From Argentina anserina (Eukaryota > Streptophyta > Magnoliopsida > Rosales > Rosaceae): a DNA stretch of 64,000 nt. Both the position numbers and the translations under genes were made by a program. Under the pieces are notes generated by a model. It was not told the origin of the DNA. It did no database searches and was given only the letters and a program-made list of their open reading frames with translations. Below, piece after piece: positions 50,412 to 63,230 of this stretch. The stretch is from the NCBI RefSeq assembly GCF_933775445.1, contig NW_026089491.1, forward strand, positions 1 through 64,000, read 5' to 3'. Positions within the stretch are counted from its first letter, which is position 1. Every line of letters begins with the position of its first letter.

Positions 50412-53245
50412 GAGTATCTTTACTATTCCAATTGTGTATCTTTTCAATTCTCGTTTGAGTATCTTTCTGAACGGCTTTCTGATGCGAGTTTCTATTGAAT
50501 TTGAGAGTTTTGCAAGTGTGGGAGTGTGTTTCTTTCAAACTGAGTATCTTTACATCGTTTGAGTATCTTTACTAATCCAATTGTGTATCTTTTCAATTCT
50601 CGTTTGAGTATCTTTCTGAACGGCTTTCTGATGCGAGTTTCTATTGAATTTGAGAGTTTTGCAAGTGTGGGAGTGTGTTTCTTTCAAACTGAGTATCTTT
50701 ACATCGTTTCCGTATCTTTACTATTCCAATTGTGTATCTTTTCAATTCTCGTTTGAGTATCTTTCTGAACGGCTTTCTGATGCGAGTTTCTATTGAATTT
50801 GAGAGTTTTGCAAGTGTTGGAGTGTGTTTCTTTGAAACTGAGTATCTTTACATCGTTTGAGTATCTTTACTATTCCAATTGTGTATCTTTTCAATTCTCG
50901 TTTGAGTATCTTTCTGAACGGCTTTCTGATGCGAGTTTCTATTGAATTTGAGAGTTTTGCAAGTGTTGGAGTGTGTTTCTTTCAAACTGAGTATCTTTAC
51001 ATCGTTTGAGTATCTTTACTATTCCAATTGTGTATCTTTTCAATTCTCGTTTGAGTATCTTTCTGAACGGCTTTCTGATGCGAGTTTCTATTGAATTTGA
51101 GAGTTTTGCAAGTGTTGGAGTGTGTTTCTTTCAAACTGAGTATCTTTACATCGTTTGAGTATCTTTACTATTCCAATTGTGTATCTTTTCAATTCTCGTT
51201 TGAGTATCTTTCTCTAAGGCTTTCTGATGCGAGTTTCTATTGAATTTGAGAGTTTTGCAAGTGTGGGAGTGTGTTTCTTTCAAACTGAGTATCTTTACAT
51301 CGTTTCCGTATCTTTACTATTCCAATTGTGTATCTTTTCAATTCTGGTTTGAGTATCTTTCTGAACGGCTTTCTGATGCGAGTTTCTATTGAATTTGAGA
51401 GTTTTGCAAGTGTTGGAGTGTGTTTCTTTCAAACTGAGTATCTTTACATCGTTTGAGTATCTTTACTATTCCAATTGTGTATCTTTTCAATTCTCGTTTG
51501 AGTATCTTTCTCTAAGGCTTTCTGATGCGAGTTTCTATTGAATTTGAGAGTTTTGCAAGTGTGGGAGTGTGTTTCTTTCAAACTGAGTATCTTTACATCG
51601 TTTGAGTATCTTTACTATTCCAATTGTGTATCTTTTCAATTCTCGTTTGAGTATCTTTCTGAACGGCTTTCTGATGCGAGTTTCTATTGAATTTGAGAGT
51701 TTTGCAAGTGTGGGAGTGTGTTTCTTTCAAACTGAGTATCTTTACATCGTTTGCGTATCTTTACTATTCCAATTATGTATCTTTTCAATTCTCGTTTGAG
51801 TATCTTTCTGAACGGCTTTCTGATGCGAGTTTCTATTGAATTTGAGAGTTTTGCAAGTGTGGGAGTGTGTTTCTTTCAAACTGAGTATCTTTACATCGTT
51901 TCCGTATCTTTACTATTCCAATTGTGTATCTTTTCAATTCTCGTTTGAGTATCTTTCTGAACGGCTTTCTGATGCGAGTTTCTATTGAATTTGAGAGTTT
52001 TGCAAGTGTGGGAGTCTGTTTCTTTCAAACTGAGTATCCTTACATCGTTTGAGTATCTTTACTATTCCAATTGTGTATCTTTTCAATTCTCGTTTGAGTA
52101 TCTTTCTGAACGGCTTTCTGATGCGAGTTTCTATTGAATTTGAGAGTTTTGCAAGTGTTGGAGTGTGTTTCTTTCAAACTGAGTATCTTTACATCGTTTG
52201 AGTATCTTTACTATTCCAATTGTGTATCTTTTCAATTCTCGTTTGAGTATCTTTCTGAACGGCTTTCTGATGCGAGTTTCTATTGAATTTGAGAGTTTTG
52301 CAAGTGTTGGAGTGTGTTTCTTTCAAACTGAGTATCTTTACATCGTTTGAGTATCTTTACTATTCCAATTGTGTATCTTTTCAATTCTCGTTTGAGTATC
52401 TTTCTCTAAGGCTTTCTGATGCGAGTTTCTATTGAATTTGAGAGTTTTGCAAGTGTGGGAGTGTGTTTCTTTCAAACTGAGTATCTTTACATCGTTTGAG
52501 TATCTTTACTATTCCAATTGTGTATCTTTTCAATTCTCGTTTGAGTATCTTTCTGAACGGCTTTCTGATGCGAGTTTCTATTGAATTTGAGAGTTTTGCA
52601 AGTGTGGGAGTGTGTTTCTTTCAAACTGAGTATCTTTACATCGTTTGAGTATCTTTACTAATCCAATTGTGTATCTTTTCAATTCTCGTTTGAGTATCTT
52701 TCTGAACGGCTTTCTGATGCGAGTTTCTATTGAATTTGAGAGTTTTGCAAGTGTGGGAGTGTGTTTCTTTCAAACTGAGTATCTTTACATCGTTTCCGTA
52801 TCTTTACTATTCCAATTGTGTATCTTTTCAATTCTCGTTTGAGTATCTTTCTGAACGGCTTTCTGATGCGAGTTTCTATTGAATTTGAGAGTTTTGCAAG
52901 TGTGGGAGTCTGTTTCTTTCAAACTGAGTGTCCTTACATCGTTTGAGTATCTTTACTATTCCAATTGTGTATCTTTTCAATTCTCGTTTGAGTATCTTTC
53001 TGAACGGCTTTCTGATGCGAGTTTCTATTGAATTTGAGAGTTTTGCAAGTGTGGGAGTGTGTTTCTTTCAAACTGAGTATCTTTACATCGTTTCCGTATC
53101 TTTACTATTCCAATTGTGTATCTTTTCAATTCTCGTTTGAGTATCTTTCTGAACGGCTTTCTGATGCGAGTTTCTATTGAATTTGAGAGTTTTGCAAGTG
53201 TGGGAGTGTGTTTCTTTCAAACTGAGTATCATCTTTAAATCGTTT
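50412..53245 (+). repeat. 19-monomer higher-order repeat, copy 2
   Basis: One-for-one match to copy 1, with CCAATTATG near 51769 where copy 1 has CCCATCATG, so the G-to-A change is ancestral and the other changes are later. The last monomer ends with a 3-bp insertion (TATCATCTTTAAATCG, near 53227-53242), and a different HOR family begins immediately after it. The element thus ends exactly at a length anomaly. Confidence 0.93.
53227..53245 (+). repeat. 3-bp insertion at HOR domain boundary
   Basis: GAGTATC is followed by an extra ATC before TTTAAATCG, making this monomer 152 bp. It is the first length change after about 30.1 kb. It also introduces the TTTAAATCG end that later delimits cassettes in the right-hand domain, where it lacks the 3-bp insertion. 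Confidence 0.9.
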
Positions 53246-55629
53246 GAGTATCTTTACTATTCCAATTGTGTATCTTTTCAATTCTCGTTTGAGTATCTTT
53301 CTGAACGGCTTTCTGATGCGAGTTTCTATTGAATTTGAGAGTTTTGCAAGTGTGGGAGTGTGTTTCTTTCAAACAGAGTATCTTTACATCGTTTGCGTAT
53401 CTTTACTATTCCAATTGTGTATTTTTTCAATTCTCGTTTGAGTATCTTTCTGAACGGCTTTCTGATGCGAGTTTCTATTGAATTTGAGAGTTTTGCAAGT
53501 GTTGGAGTGTGTTTCTTTCAAACTGAGTATCTTTACATCGTTTGAGTATCTTTACTATTCCAATTGTGTATCTTTTCAATTCTCGTTTGAGTATCTTTCT
53601 CTAAGGCTTTCTGATGCGAGTTTCTATTGAATTTGAGAGTTTTGCAAGTGTGGGAGTGTGTTTCTTTCAAACTGAGTATCTTTACATCGTTTGCGTATCT
53701 TTACTATTCCAATTGTGTATCTTTTCAATTCTCGTTTGAGTATCTTTCTCTAAGGCTTTCTGATGCGAGTTTCTATTGAATTTGAGAGTTTTGCAAGTGT
53801 GGGAGTGTGTTTCTTTCAAACTGAGTATCTTTACATCGTTTGCGTATCTTTACTATTCCAATTGTGTATCTTTTCAATTCTCGTTTGAGTATCTTTCTGA
53901 ACGGCTTTCTGATGCGAGTTTCTATTGAATTTGAGAGTTTTGCAAGTGTGGGAGTGTGTTTCTTTCAAACTGAGTATCTTTACATCGTTTGAGTATCTTT
54001 ACTATTCCAATTGTGTATCTTTTCAATTCTCGTTTGAGTATCTTTCTGAACGGCTTTCTGATGCGAGTTTCTATTGAATTTGAGAGTTTTGCAAGTGTGG
54101 GAGTGTGTTTCTTTCAAACTGAGTATCTTTACATCGTTTGAGTATCTTTACTATTCCAATTGTGTATCTTTTCAATTCTCGTTTGAGTATCTTTCTCTTA
54201 GGCTTTCTGATGCGAGTTTCTATTGAATTTGAGAGTTTTGCAAGTGTGGGAGTGTGTTTCTTTCAAACTGAGTATCTTTACATCGTTTGAGTATCTTTAC
54301 TATTCCAATTGTGTATCTTTTCAATTCTCGTTTGAGTATCTTTCTGAACGGCTTTCTGATGCGAGTTTCTATTGAATTTGAGAGTTTTGCAAGTGTGGGA
54401 GTGTGTTTCTTTCAAACTGAGTATCTTTAAATCGTTTGAGTATCTTTACTATTCCAATTGTGTATCTTTTCAATTCTCGTTTGAGTATCTTTCTGAACGG
54501 CTTTCTGATGCGAGTTTCTATTGAATTTGAGAGTTTTGCAAGTGTGGGAGTGTGTTTCTTTCAAACAGAGTATCTTTACATCGTTTGCGTATCTTTACTA
54601 TTCCAATTGTGTATTTTTTCAATTCTCGTTTGAGTATCTTTCTGAACGGCTTTCTGATGCGAGTTTCTATTGAATTTGAGAGTTTTGCAAGTGTTGGAGT
54701 GTGTTTCTTTCAAACTGAGTATCTTTACATCGTTTGAGTATCTTTACTATTCCAATTGTGTATCTTTTCAATTCTCGTTTGAGTATCTTTCTCTAAGGCT
54801 TTCTGATGCGAGTTTCTATTGAATTTGAGAGTTTTGCAAGTGTGGGAGTGTGTTTCTTTCAAACTGAGTATCTTTACATCGTTTGAGTATCTTTACTATT
54901 CCAATTGTGTATCTTTTCAATTCTCGTTTGAGTATCTTTCTGAACGGCTTTCTGATGCGAGTTTCTATTGAATTTGAGAGTTTTGCAAGTGTGGGAGTGT
55001 GTTTCTTTCAAACTGAGTATCTTTACATCGTTTGAGTATCTTTACTATTCCAATTGTGTATCTTTTCAATTCTCGTTTGAGTATCTTTCTGAACGGCTTT
55101 CTGATGCGAGTTTCTATTGAATTTGAGAGTTTTGCAAGTGTGGGAGTGTGTTTCTTTCAAACAGAGTATCTTTACATCGTTTGCGTATCTTTACTATTCC
55201 AATTGTGTATTTTTTCAATTCTCGTTTGAGTATCTTTCTCTAAGGCTTTCTGATGCGAGTTTATATTGAATTTGAGAGTTTTGCAAGTGTGGGAGTGTGT
55301 TTCTTTCAAACTGAGTATCTTTACATCGTTTGAAAATCTTTACTATTCCAATTGTGTATCTTTTCAATTCTCGTTTGAGTATCTTTCTCTTAGGCTTTCT
55401 GATGCGAGTTTCTATTGAATTTGAGAGTTTTGCAAGTGTGGGAGTGTGTTTCTTTCAAACTGAGTATCTTTACATCGTTTGAGTATCTTTACTATTCCAA
55501 TTGTGTATCTTTTCAATTCTCGTTTGAGTATCTTTCTGAACGGCTTTCTGATGCGAGTTTCTATTGAATTTGAGAGTTTTGCAAGTGTGGGAGTGTGTTT
55601 CTTTCAAACTGAGTATCTTTAAATCGTTT
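53246..55629 (+). repeat. 8-monomer cassettes (two) of the right-hand domain
   Basis: Cassettes are 53246-54437 and 54438-55629. Each begins with a CAAACAGAG-ending monomer, then a GTTTGCG monomer with GTATTTTTTC, and ends with a CTCTTAGG monomer followed by a TTTAAATCG-ending monomer. Internal monomers differ between the two: 53693 and 53842 start GCG, whereas 54885 and 55034 start GAG and include a second CAAACAGAG end. The variants CAAACAGAG, GTATTTTTTC, CTCTTAGG, TTTATATTG and GTTTGAAAATC are absent to the left of this region. Confidence 0.88.
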
Positions 55630-58600
55630 GAGTATCTTTACTATTCCAATTGTGTATCTTTTCAATTCTCGTTTGAGTATCTTTCTGAACGGCTTTCTGA
55701 TGCGAGTTTCTATTGAATTTGAGAGTTTTGCAAGTGTGGGAGTGTGTTTCTTTCAAACAGAGTATCTTTACATCGTTTGCGTATCTTTACTATTCCAATT
55801 GTGTATTTTTTCAATTCTCGTTTGAGTATCTTTCTGAACGGCTTTCTGATGCGAGTTTCTATTGAATTTGAGAGTTTTGCAAGTGTTGGAGTGTGTTTCT
55901 TTCAAACTGAGTATCTTTACATCGTTTGAAAATCTTTACTATTCCAATTGTGTATCTTTTCAATTCTCGTTTGAGTATCTTTCTCTTAGGCTTTCTGATG
56001 CGAGTTTCTATTGAATTTGAGAGTTTTGCAAGTGTGGGAGTGTGTTTCTTTCAAACTGAGTATCTTTACATCGTTTGAGTATCTTTACTATTCCAATTGT
56101 GTATCTTTTCAATTCTCGTTTGAGTATCTTTCTGAACGGCTTTCTGATGCGAGTTTCTATTGAATTTGAGAGTTTTGCAAGTGTGGGAGTGTGTTTCTTT
56201 CAAACTGAGTATCTTTAAATCGTTTGAGTATCTTTACTATTCCAATTGTGTATCTTTTCAATTCTCGTTTGAGTATCTTTCTGAACGGCTTTCTGATGCG
56301 AGTTTCTATTGAATTTGAGAGTTTTGCAAGTGTGGGAGTGTGTTTCTTTCAAACAGAGTATCTTTACATCGTTTGCGTATCTTTACTATTCCAATTGTGT
56401 ATTTTTTCAATTCTCGTTTGAGTATCTTTCTGAACGGCTTTCTGATGCGAGTTTCTATTGAATTTGAGAGTTTTGCAAGTGTTGGAGTGTGTTTCTTTCA
56501 AACTGAGTATCTTTACATCGTTTGAGTATCTTTACTATTCCAATTGTGTATCTTTTCAATTCTCGTTTGAGTATCTTTCTCTAAGGCTTTCTGATGCGAG
56601 TTTCTATTGAATTTGAGAGTTTTGCAAGTGTGGGAGTGTGTTTCTTTCAAACTGAGTATCTTTACATCGTTTGAGTATCTTTACTATTCCAATTGTGTAT
56701 CTTTTCAATTCTCGTTTGAGTATCTTTCTGAACGGCTTTCTGATGCGAGTTTCTATTGAATTTGAGAGTTTTGCAAGTGTGGGAGTGTGTTTCTTTCAAA
56801 CAGAGTATCTTTACATCGTTTGCGTATCTTTACTATTCCAATTGTGTATTTTTTCAATTCTCGTTTGAGTATCTTTCTCTAAGGCTTTCTGATGCGAGTT
56901 TATATTGAATTTGAGAGTTTTGCAAGTGTTGGAGTGTGTTTCTTTCAAACTGAGTATCTTTACATCGTTTGAAAATCTTTACTATTCCAATTGTGTATCT
57001 TTTCAATTCTCGTTTGAGTATCTTTCTCTTAGGCTTTCTGATGCGAGTTTCTATTGAATTTGAGAGTTTTGCAAGTGTGGGAGTGTGTTTCTTTCAAACT
57101 GAGTATCTTTACATCGTTTGAGTATCTTTACTATTCCAATTGTGTATCTTTTCAATTCTCGTTTGAGTATCTTTCTGAACGGCTTTCTGATGCGAGTTTC
57201 TATTGAATTTGAGAGTTTTGCAAGTGTGGGAGTGTGTTTCTTTCAAACTGAGTATCTTTAAATCGTTTGAGTATCTTTACTATTCCAATTGTGTATCTTT
57301 TCAATTCTCGTTTGAGTATCTTTCTGAACGGCTTTCTGATGCGAGTTTCTATTGAATTTGAGAGTTTTGCAAGTGTGGGAGTGTGTTTCTTTCAAACAGA
57401 GTATCTTTACATCGTTTGCGTATCTTTACTATTCCAATTGTGTATTTTTTCAATTCTCGTTTGAGTATCTTTCTGAACGGCTTTCTGATGCGAGTTTCTA
57501 TTGAATTTGAGAGTTTTGCAAGTGTTGGAGTGTGTTTCTTTCAAACTGAGTATCTTTACATCGTTTGCGTATCTTTACTATTCCAATTGTGTATCTTTTC
57601 AATTCTCGTTTGAGTATCTTTCTGAACGGCTTTCTGATGCGAGTTTCTATTGAATTTGAGAGTTTTGCAAGTGTGGGAGTGTGTTTCTTTCAAACTGAGT
57701 ATCTTTACATCGTTTGAGTATCTTTACTATTCCAATTGTGTATCTTTTCAATTCTCGTTTGAGTATCTTTCTGAACGGCTTTCTGATGCGAGTTTCTATT
57801 GAATTTGAGAGTTTTGCAAGTGTGGGAGTGTGTTTCTTTCAAACTGAGTATCTTTACATCGTTTGAGTATCTTTACTATTCCAATTGTGTATCTTTTCAA
57901 TTCTCGTTTGAGTATCTTTCTGAACGGCTTTCTGATGCGAGTTTCTATTGAATTTGAGAGTTTTGCAAGTGTGGGAGTGTGTTTCTTTCAAACTGAGTAT
58001 CTTTACATCGTTTGCGTATCTTTACTATTCCAATTGTGTATTTTTTCAATTCTCGTTTGAGTATCTTTCTCTAAGGCTTTCTGATGCGAGTTTCTATTGA
58101 ATTTGAGAGTTTTGCAAGTGTTGGAGTGTGTTTCTTTCAAACTGAGTATCTTTACATCGTTTGAGTATCTTTACTATTCCAATTGTGTATCTTTTCAATT
58201 CTCGTTTGAGTATCTTTCTCTAAGGCTTTCTGATGCGAGTTTCTATTGAATTTGAGAGTTTTGCAAGTGTGGGAGTGTGTTTCTTTCAAACTGAGTATCT
58301 TTACATCGTTTGCGTATCTTTACTATTCCAATTGTGTATCTTTTCAATTCTCGTTTGAGTATCTTTCTGAACGGCTTTCTGATGCGAGTTTCTATTGAAT
58401 TTGAGAGTTTTGCAAGTGTGGGAGTGTGTTTCTTTCAAACTGAGTATCTTTACATCGTTTGAGTATCTTTACTATTCCAATTGTGTATCTTTTCAATTCT
58501 CGTTTGAGTATCTTTCTGAACGGCTTTCTGATGCGAGTTTCTATTGAATTTGAGAGTTTTGCAAGTGTGGGAGTGTGTTTCTTTCAAACTGAGTATCTTT

Positions 58601-59652
58601 ACATCGTTTGAGTATCTTTACTATTCCAATTGTGTATCTTTTCAATTCTCGTTTGAGTATCTTTCTCTTAGGCTTTCTGATGCGAGTTTCTATTGAATTT
58701 GAGAGTTTTGCAAGTGTGGGAGTGTGTTTCTTTCAAACTGAGTATCTTTACATCGTTTGAGTATCTTTACTATTCCAATTGTGTATCTTTTCAATTCTCG
58801 TTTGAGTATCTTTCTGAACGGCTTTCTGATGCGAGTTTCTATTGAATTTGAGAGTTTTGCAAGTGTGGGAGTGTGTTTCTTTCAAACAGAGTATCTTTAC
58901 ATCGTTTGCGTATCTTTACTATTCCAATTGTGTATTTTTTCAATTCTCGTTTGAGTATCTTTCTCTAAGGCTTTCTGATGCGAGTTTATATTGAATTTGA
59001 GAGTTTTGCAAGTGTGGGAGTGTGTTTCTTTCAAACTGAGTATCTTTACATCGTTTGAGTATCTTTACTATTCCAATTGTGTATCTTTTCAATTCTCGTT
59101 TGAGTATCTTTCTGAACGGCTTTCTGATGCGAGTTTCTATTGAATTTGAGAGTTTTGCAAGTGTGGGAGTGTGTTTCTTTCAAACAGAGTATCTTTACAT
59201 CGTTTGCGTATCTTTACTATTCCAATTGTGTATTTTTTCAATTCTCGTTTGAGTATCTTTCTCTAAGGCTTTCTGATGCGAGTTTATATTGAATTTGAGA
59301 GTTTTGCAAGTGTGGGAGTGTGTTTCTTTCAAACTGAGTATCTTTACATCGTTTGAAAATCTTTACTATTCCAATTGTGTATCTTTTCAATTCTCGTTTG
59401 AGTATCTTTCTCTTAGGCTTTCTGATGCGAGTTTCTATTGAATTTGAGAGTTTTGCAAGTGTGGGAGTGTGTTTCTTTCAAACTGAGTATCTTTACATCG
59501 TTTGAGTATCTTTACTATTCCAATTGTGTATCTTTTCAATTCTCGTTTGAGTATCTTTCTGAACGGCTTTCTGATGCGAGTTTCTATTGAATTTGAGAGT
59601 TTTGCAAGTGTGGGAGTGTGTTTCTTTCAAACTGAGTATCTTTAAATCGTTT
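55630..59652 (+). repeat. 27-monomer higher-order repeat (4023 bp), copy 1
   Basis: It is composed of cassettes of 4, 7 and 16 monomers (55630-56225, 56226-57268, 57269-59652), each closed by a TTTAAATCG monomer. GTTTGAAAATC with CTCTTAGG precedes each closing monomer. The whole series recurs 4023 bp later. Compared with the left part of the window, GTCTG, TATCCTT and GAGTGTCC variants are absent. Confidence 0.92.
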
Positions 59653-60844
59653 GAGTATCTTTACTATTCCAATTGTGTATCTTTTCAATTCTCGTTTGAG
59701 TATCTTTCTGAACGGCTTTCTGATGCGAGTTTCTATTGAATTTGAGAGTTTTGCAAGTGTGGGAGTGTGTTTCTTTCAAACAGAGTATCTTTACATCGTT
59801 TGCGTATCTTTACTATTCCAATTGTGTATTTTTTCAATTCTCGTTTGAGTATCTTTCTGAACGGCTTTCTGATGCGAGTTTCTATTGAATTTGAGAGTTT
59901 TGCAAGTGTTGGAGTGTGTTTCTTTCAAACTGAGTATCTTTACATCGTTTGAAAATCTTTACTATTCCAATTGTGTATCTTTTCAATTCTCGTTTGAGTA
60001 TCTTTCTCTTAGGCTTTCTGATGCGAGTTTCTATTGAATTTGAGAGTTTTGCAAGTGTGGGAGTGTGTTTCTTTCAAACTGAGTATCTTTACATCGTTTG
60101 AGTATCTTTACTATTCCAATTGTGTATCTTTTCAATTCTCGTTTGAGTATCTTTCTGAACGGCTTTCTGATGCGAGTTTCTATTGAATTTGAGAGTTTTG
60201 CAAGTGTGGGAGGGTGTTTCTTTCAAACTGAGTATCTTTAAATCGTTTGAGTATCTTTACTATTCCAATTGTGTATCTTTTCAATTCTCGTTTGAGTATC
60301 TTTCTGAACGGCTTTCTGATGCGAGTTTCTATTGAATTTGAGAGTTTTGCAAGTGTGGGAGTGTGTTTCTTTCAAACAGAGTATCTTTACATCGTTTGCG
60401 TATCTTTACTATTCCAATTGTGTATTTTTTCAATTCTCGTTTGAGTATCTTTCTGAACGGCTTTCTGATGCGAGTTTCTATTGAATTTGAGAGTTTTGCA
60501 AGTGTTGGAGTGTGTTTCTTTCAAACTGAGTATCTTTACATCGTTTGAGTATCTTTACTATTCCAATTGTGTATCTTTTCAATTCTCGTTTGAGTATCTT
60601 TCTCTAAGGCTTTCTGATGCGAGTTTCTATTGAATTTGAGAGTTTTGCAAGTGTGGGAGTGTGTTTCTTTCAAACTGAGTATCTTTACATCGTTTGAGTA
60701 TCTTTACTATTCCAATTGTGTATCTTTTCAATTCTCGTTTGAGTATCTTTCTGAACGGCTTTCTGATGCGAGTTTCTATTGAATTTGAGAGTTTTGCAAG
60801 TGTGGGAGTGTGTTTCTTTCAAACAGAGTATCTTTACATCGTTT

Positions 60845-60995
60845 GCGTATCTTTACTATTCCAATTGTGTATTTTTTTTCAATTCTCGTTTGAGTATCTT
60901 TCTCTAAGGCTTTCTGATGCGAGTTTATATTGAATTTGAGAGTTTTGCAAGTGTGGGAGTGTGTTTCTTTCAAACTGAGTATCTTTACATCGTTT
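60845..60995 (+). repeat. 151-bp monomer with expanded T run
   Basis: GTATTTTTTC of sister monomers is expanded by two T (8 T after GTA, near 60871-60880). It is the only +2 change in the window and typical of homopolymer slippage. A sequencing or consensus error is an equally simple explanation. Confidence 0.88.
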
Positions 60996-63230
60996 GAAAA
61001 TCTTTACTATTCCAATTGTGTATCTTTTCAATTCTCGTTTGAGTATCTTTCTCTTAGGCTTTCTGATGCGAGTTTCTATTGAATTTGAGAGTTTTGCAAG
61101 TGTGGGAGTGTGTTTCTTTCAAACTGAGTATCTTTACATCGTTTGAGTATCTTTACTATTCCAATTGTGTATCTTTTCAATTCTCGTTTGAGTATCTTTC
61201 TGAACGGCTTTCTGATGCGAGTTTCTATTGAATTTGAGAGTTTTGCAAGTGTGGGAGTGTGTTTCTTTCAAACTGAGTATCTTTAAATCGTTTGAGTATC
61301 TTTACTATTCCAATTGTGTATCTTTTCAATTCTCGTTTGAGTATCTTTCTGAACGGCTTTCTGATGCGAGTTTCTATTGAATTTGAGAGTTTTGCAAGTG
61401 TGGGAGTGTGTTTCTTTCAAACAGAGTATCTTTACATCGTTTGCGTATCTTTACTATTCCAATTGTGTATTTTTTCAATTCTCGTTTGAGTATCTTTCTG
61501 AACGGCTTTCTGATGCGAGTTTCTATTGAATTTGAGAGTTTTGCAAGTGTTGGAGTGTGTTTCTTTCAAACTGAGTATCTTTACATCGTTTGCGTATCTT
61601 TACTATTCCAATTGTGTATCTTTTCAATTCTCGTTTGAGTATCTTTCTGAACGGCTTTCTGATGCGAGTTTCTATTGAATTTGAGAGTTTTGCAAGTGTG
61701 GGAGTGTGTTTCTTTCAAACTGAGTATCTTTACATCGTTTGAGTATCTTTACTATTCCAATTGTGTATCTTTTCAATTCTCGTTTGAGTATCTTTCTGAA
61801 CGGCTTTCTGATGCGAGTTTCTATTGAATTTGAGAGTTTTGCAAGTGTGGGAGTGTGTTTCTTTCAAACTGAGTATCTTTACATCGTTTGAGTATCTTTA
61901 CTATTCCAATTGTGTATCTTTTCAATTCTCGTTTGAGTATCTTTCTGAACGGCTTTCTGATGCGAGTTTCTATTGAATTTGAGAGTTTTGCAAGTGTGGG
62001 AGTGTGTTTCTTTCAAACTGAGTATCTTTACATCGTTTGCGTATCTTTACTATTCCAATTGTGTATTTTTTCAATTCTCGTTTGAGTATCTTTCTCTAAG
62101 GCTTTCTGATGCGAGTTTCTATTGAATTTGAGAGTTTTGCAAGTGTTGGAGTGTGTTTCTTTCAAACTGAGTATCTTTACATCGTTTGAGTATCTTTACT
62201 ATTCCAATTGTGTATCTTTTCAATTCTCGTTTGAGTATCTTTCTCTAAGGCTTTCTGATGCGAGTTTCTATTGAATTTGAGAGTTTTGCAAGTGTGGGAG
62301 TGTGTTTCTTTCAAACTGAGTATCTTTACATCGTTTGCGTATCTTTACTATTCCAATTGTGTATCTTTTCAATTCTCGTTTGAGTATCTTTCTGAACGGC
62401 TTTCTGATGCGAGTTTCTATTGAATTTGAGAGTTTTGCAAGTGTGGGAGTGTGTTTCTTTCAAACTGAGTATCTTTACATCGTTTGAGTATCTTTACTAT
62501 TCCAATTGTGTATCTTTTCAATTCTCGTTTGAGTATCTTTCTGAACGGCTTTCTGATGCGAGTTTCTATTGAATTTGAGAGTTTTGCAAGTGTGGGAGTG
62601 TGTTTCTTTCAAACTGAGTATCTTTACATCGTTTGAGTATCTTTACTATTCCAATTGTGTATCTTTTCAATTCTCGTTTGAGTATCTTTCTCTTAGGCTT
62701 TCTGATGCGAGTTTCTATTGAATTTTAGAGTTTTGCAAGTTTGGGAGTGTGTTTCTTTCAAACTGAGTATCTTTACATCGTTTGAGTATCTTTACTATTC
62801 CAATTGTGTATCTTTTCAATTCTCGTTTGAGTATCTTTCTCTAAGGCTTTCTGATGCGAGTTTCTATTGAATTTGAGAGTTTTGCAAGTGTGGGAGTGTG
62901 TTTCTTTCAAACTGAGTATCTTTACATCGTTTGCGTATCTTTACTATTCCAATTGTGTATCTTTTCAATTCTCGTTTGAGTATCTTTCTGAACGGCTTTC
63001 TGATGCGAGTTTCTATTGAATTTGAGAGTTTTGCAAGTGTGGGAGTGTGTTTCTTTCAAACTGAGTATCTTTACATCGTTTGAGTATCTTTACTATTCCA
63101 ATTGTGTATCTTTTCAATTCTCGTTTGAGTATCTTTCTGAACGGCTTTCTGATGCGAGTTTCTATTGAATTTGAGAGTTTTGCAAGTGTGGGAGTGTGTT
63201 TCTTTCAAACTGAGTATCTTTACATCGTTT

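Noticed and set aside
53227..53245. Possible mobile-element insertion or target-site duplication at the 3-bp insertion
   Set aside because: Only an extra ATC adjacent to ATC is present. There is no element, terminal repeat or longer duplication, and simple slippage or exchange explains it.
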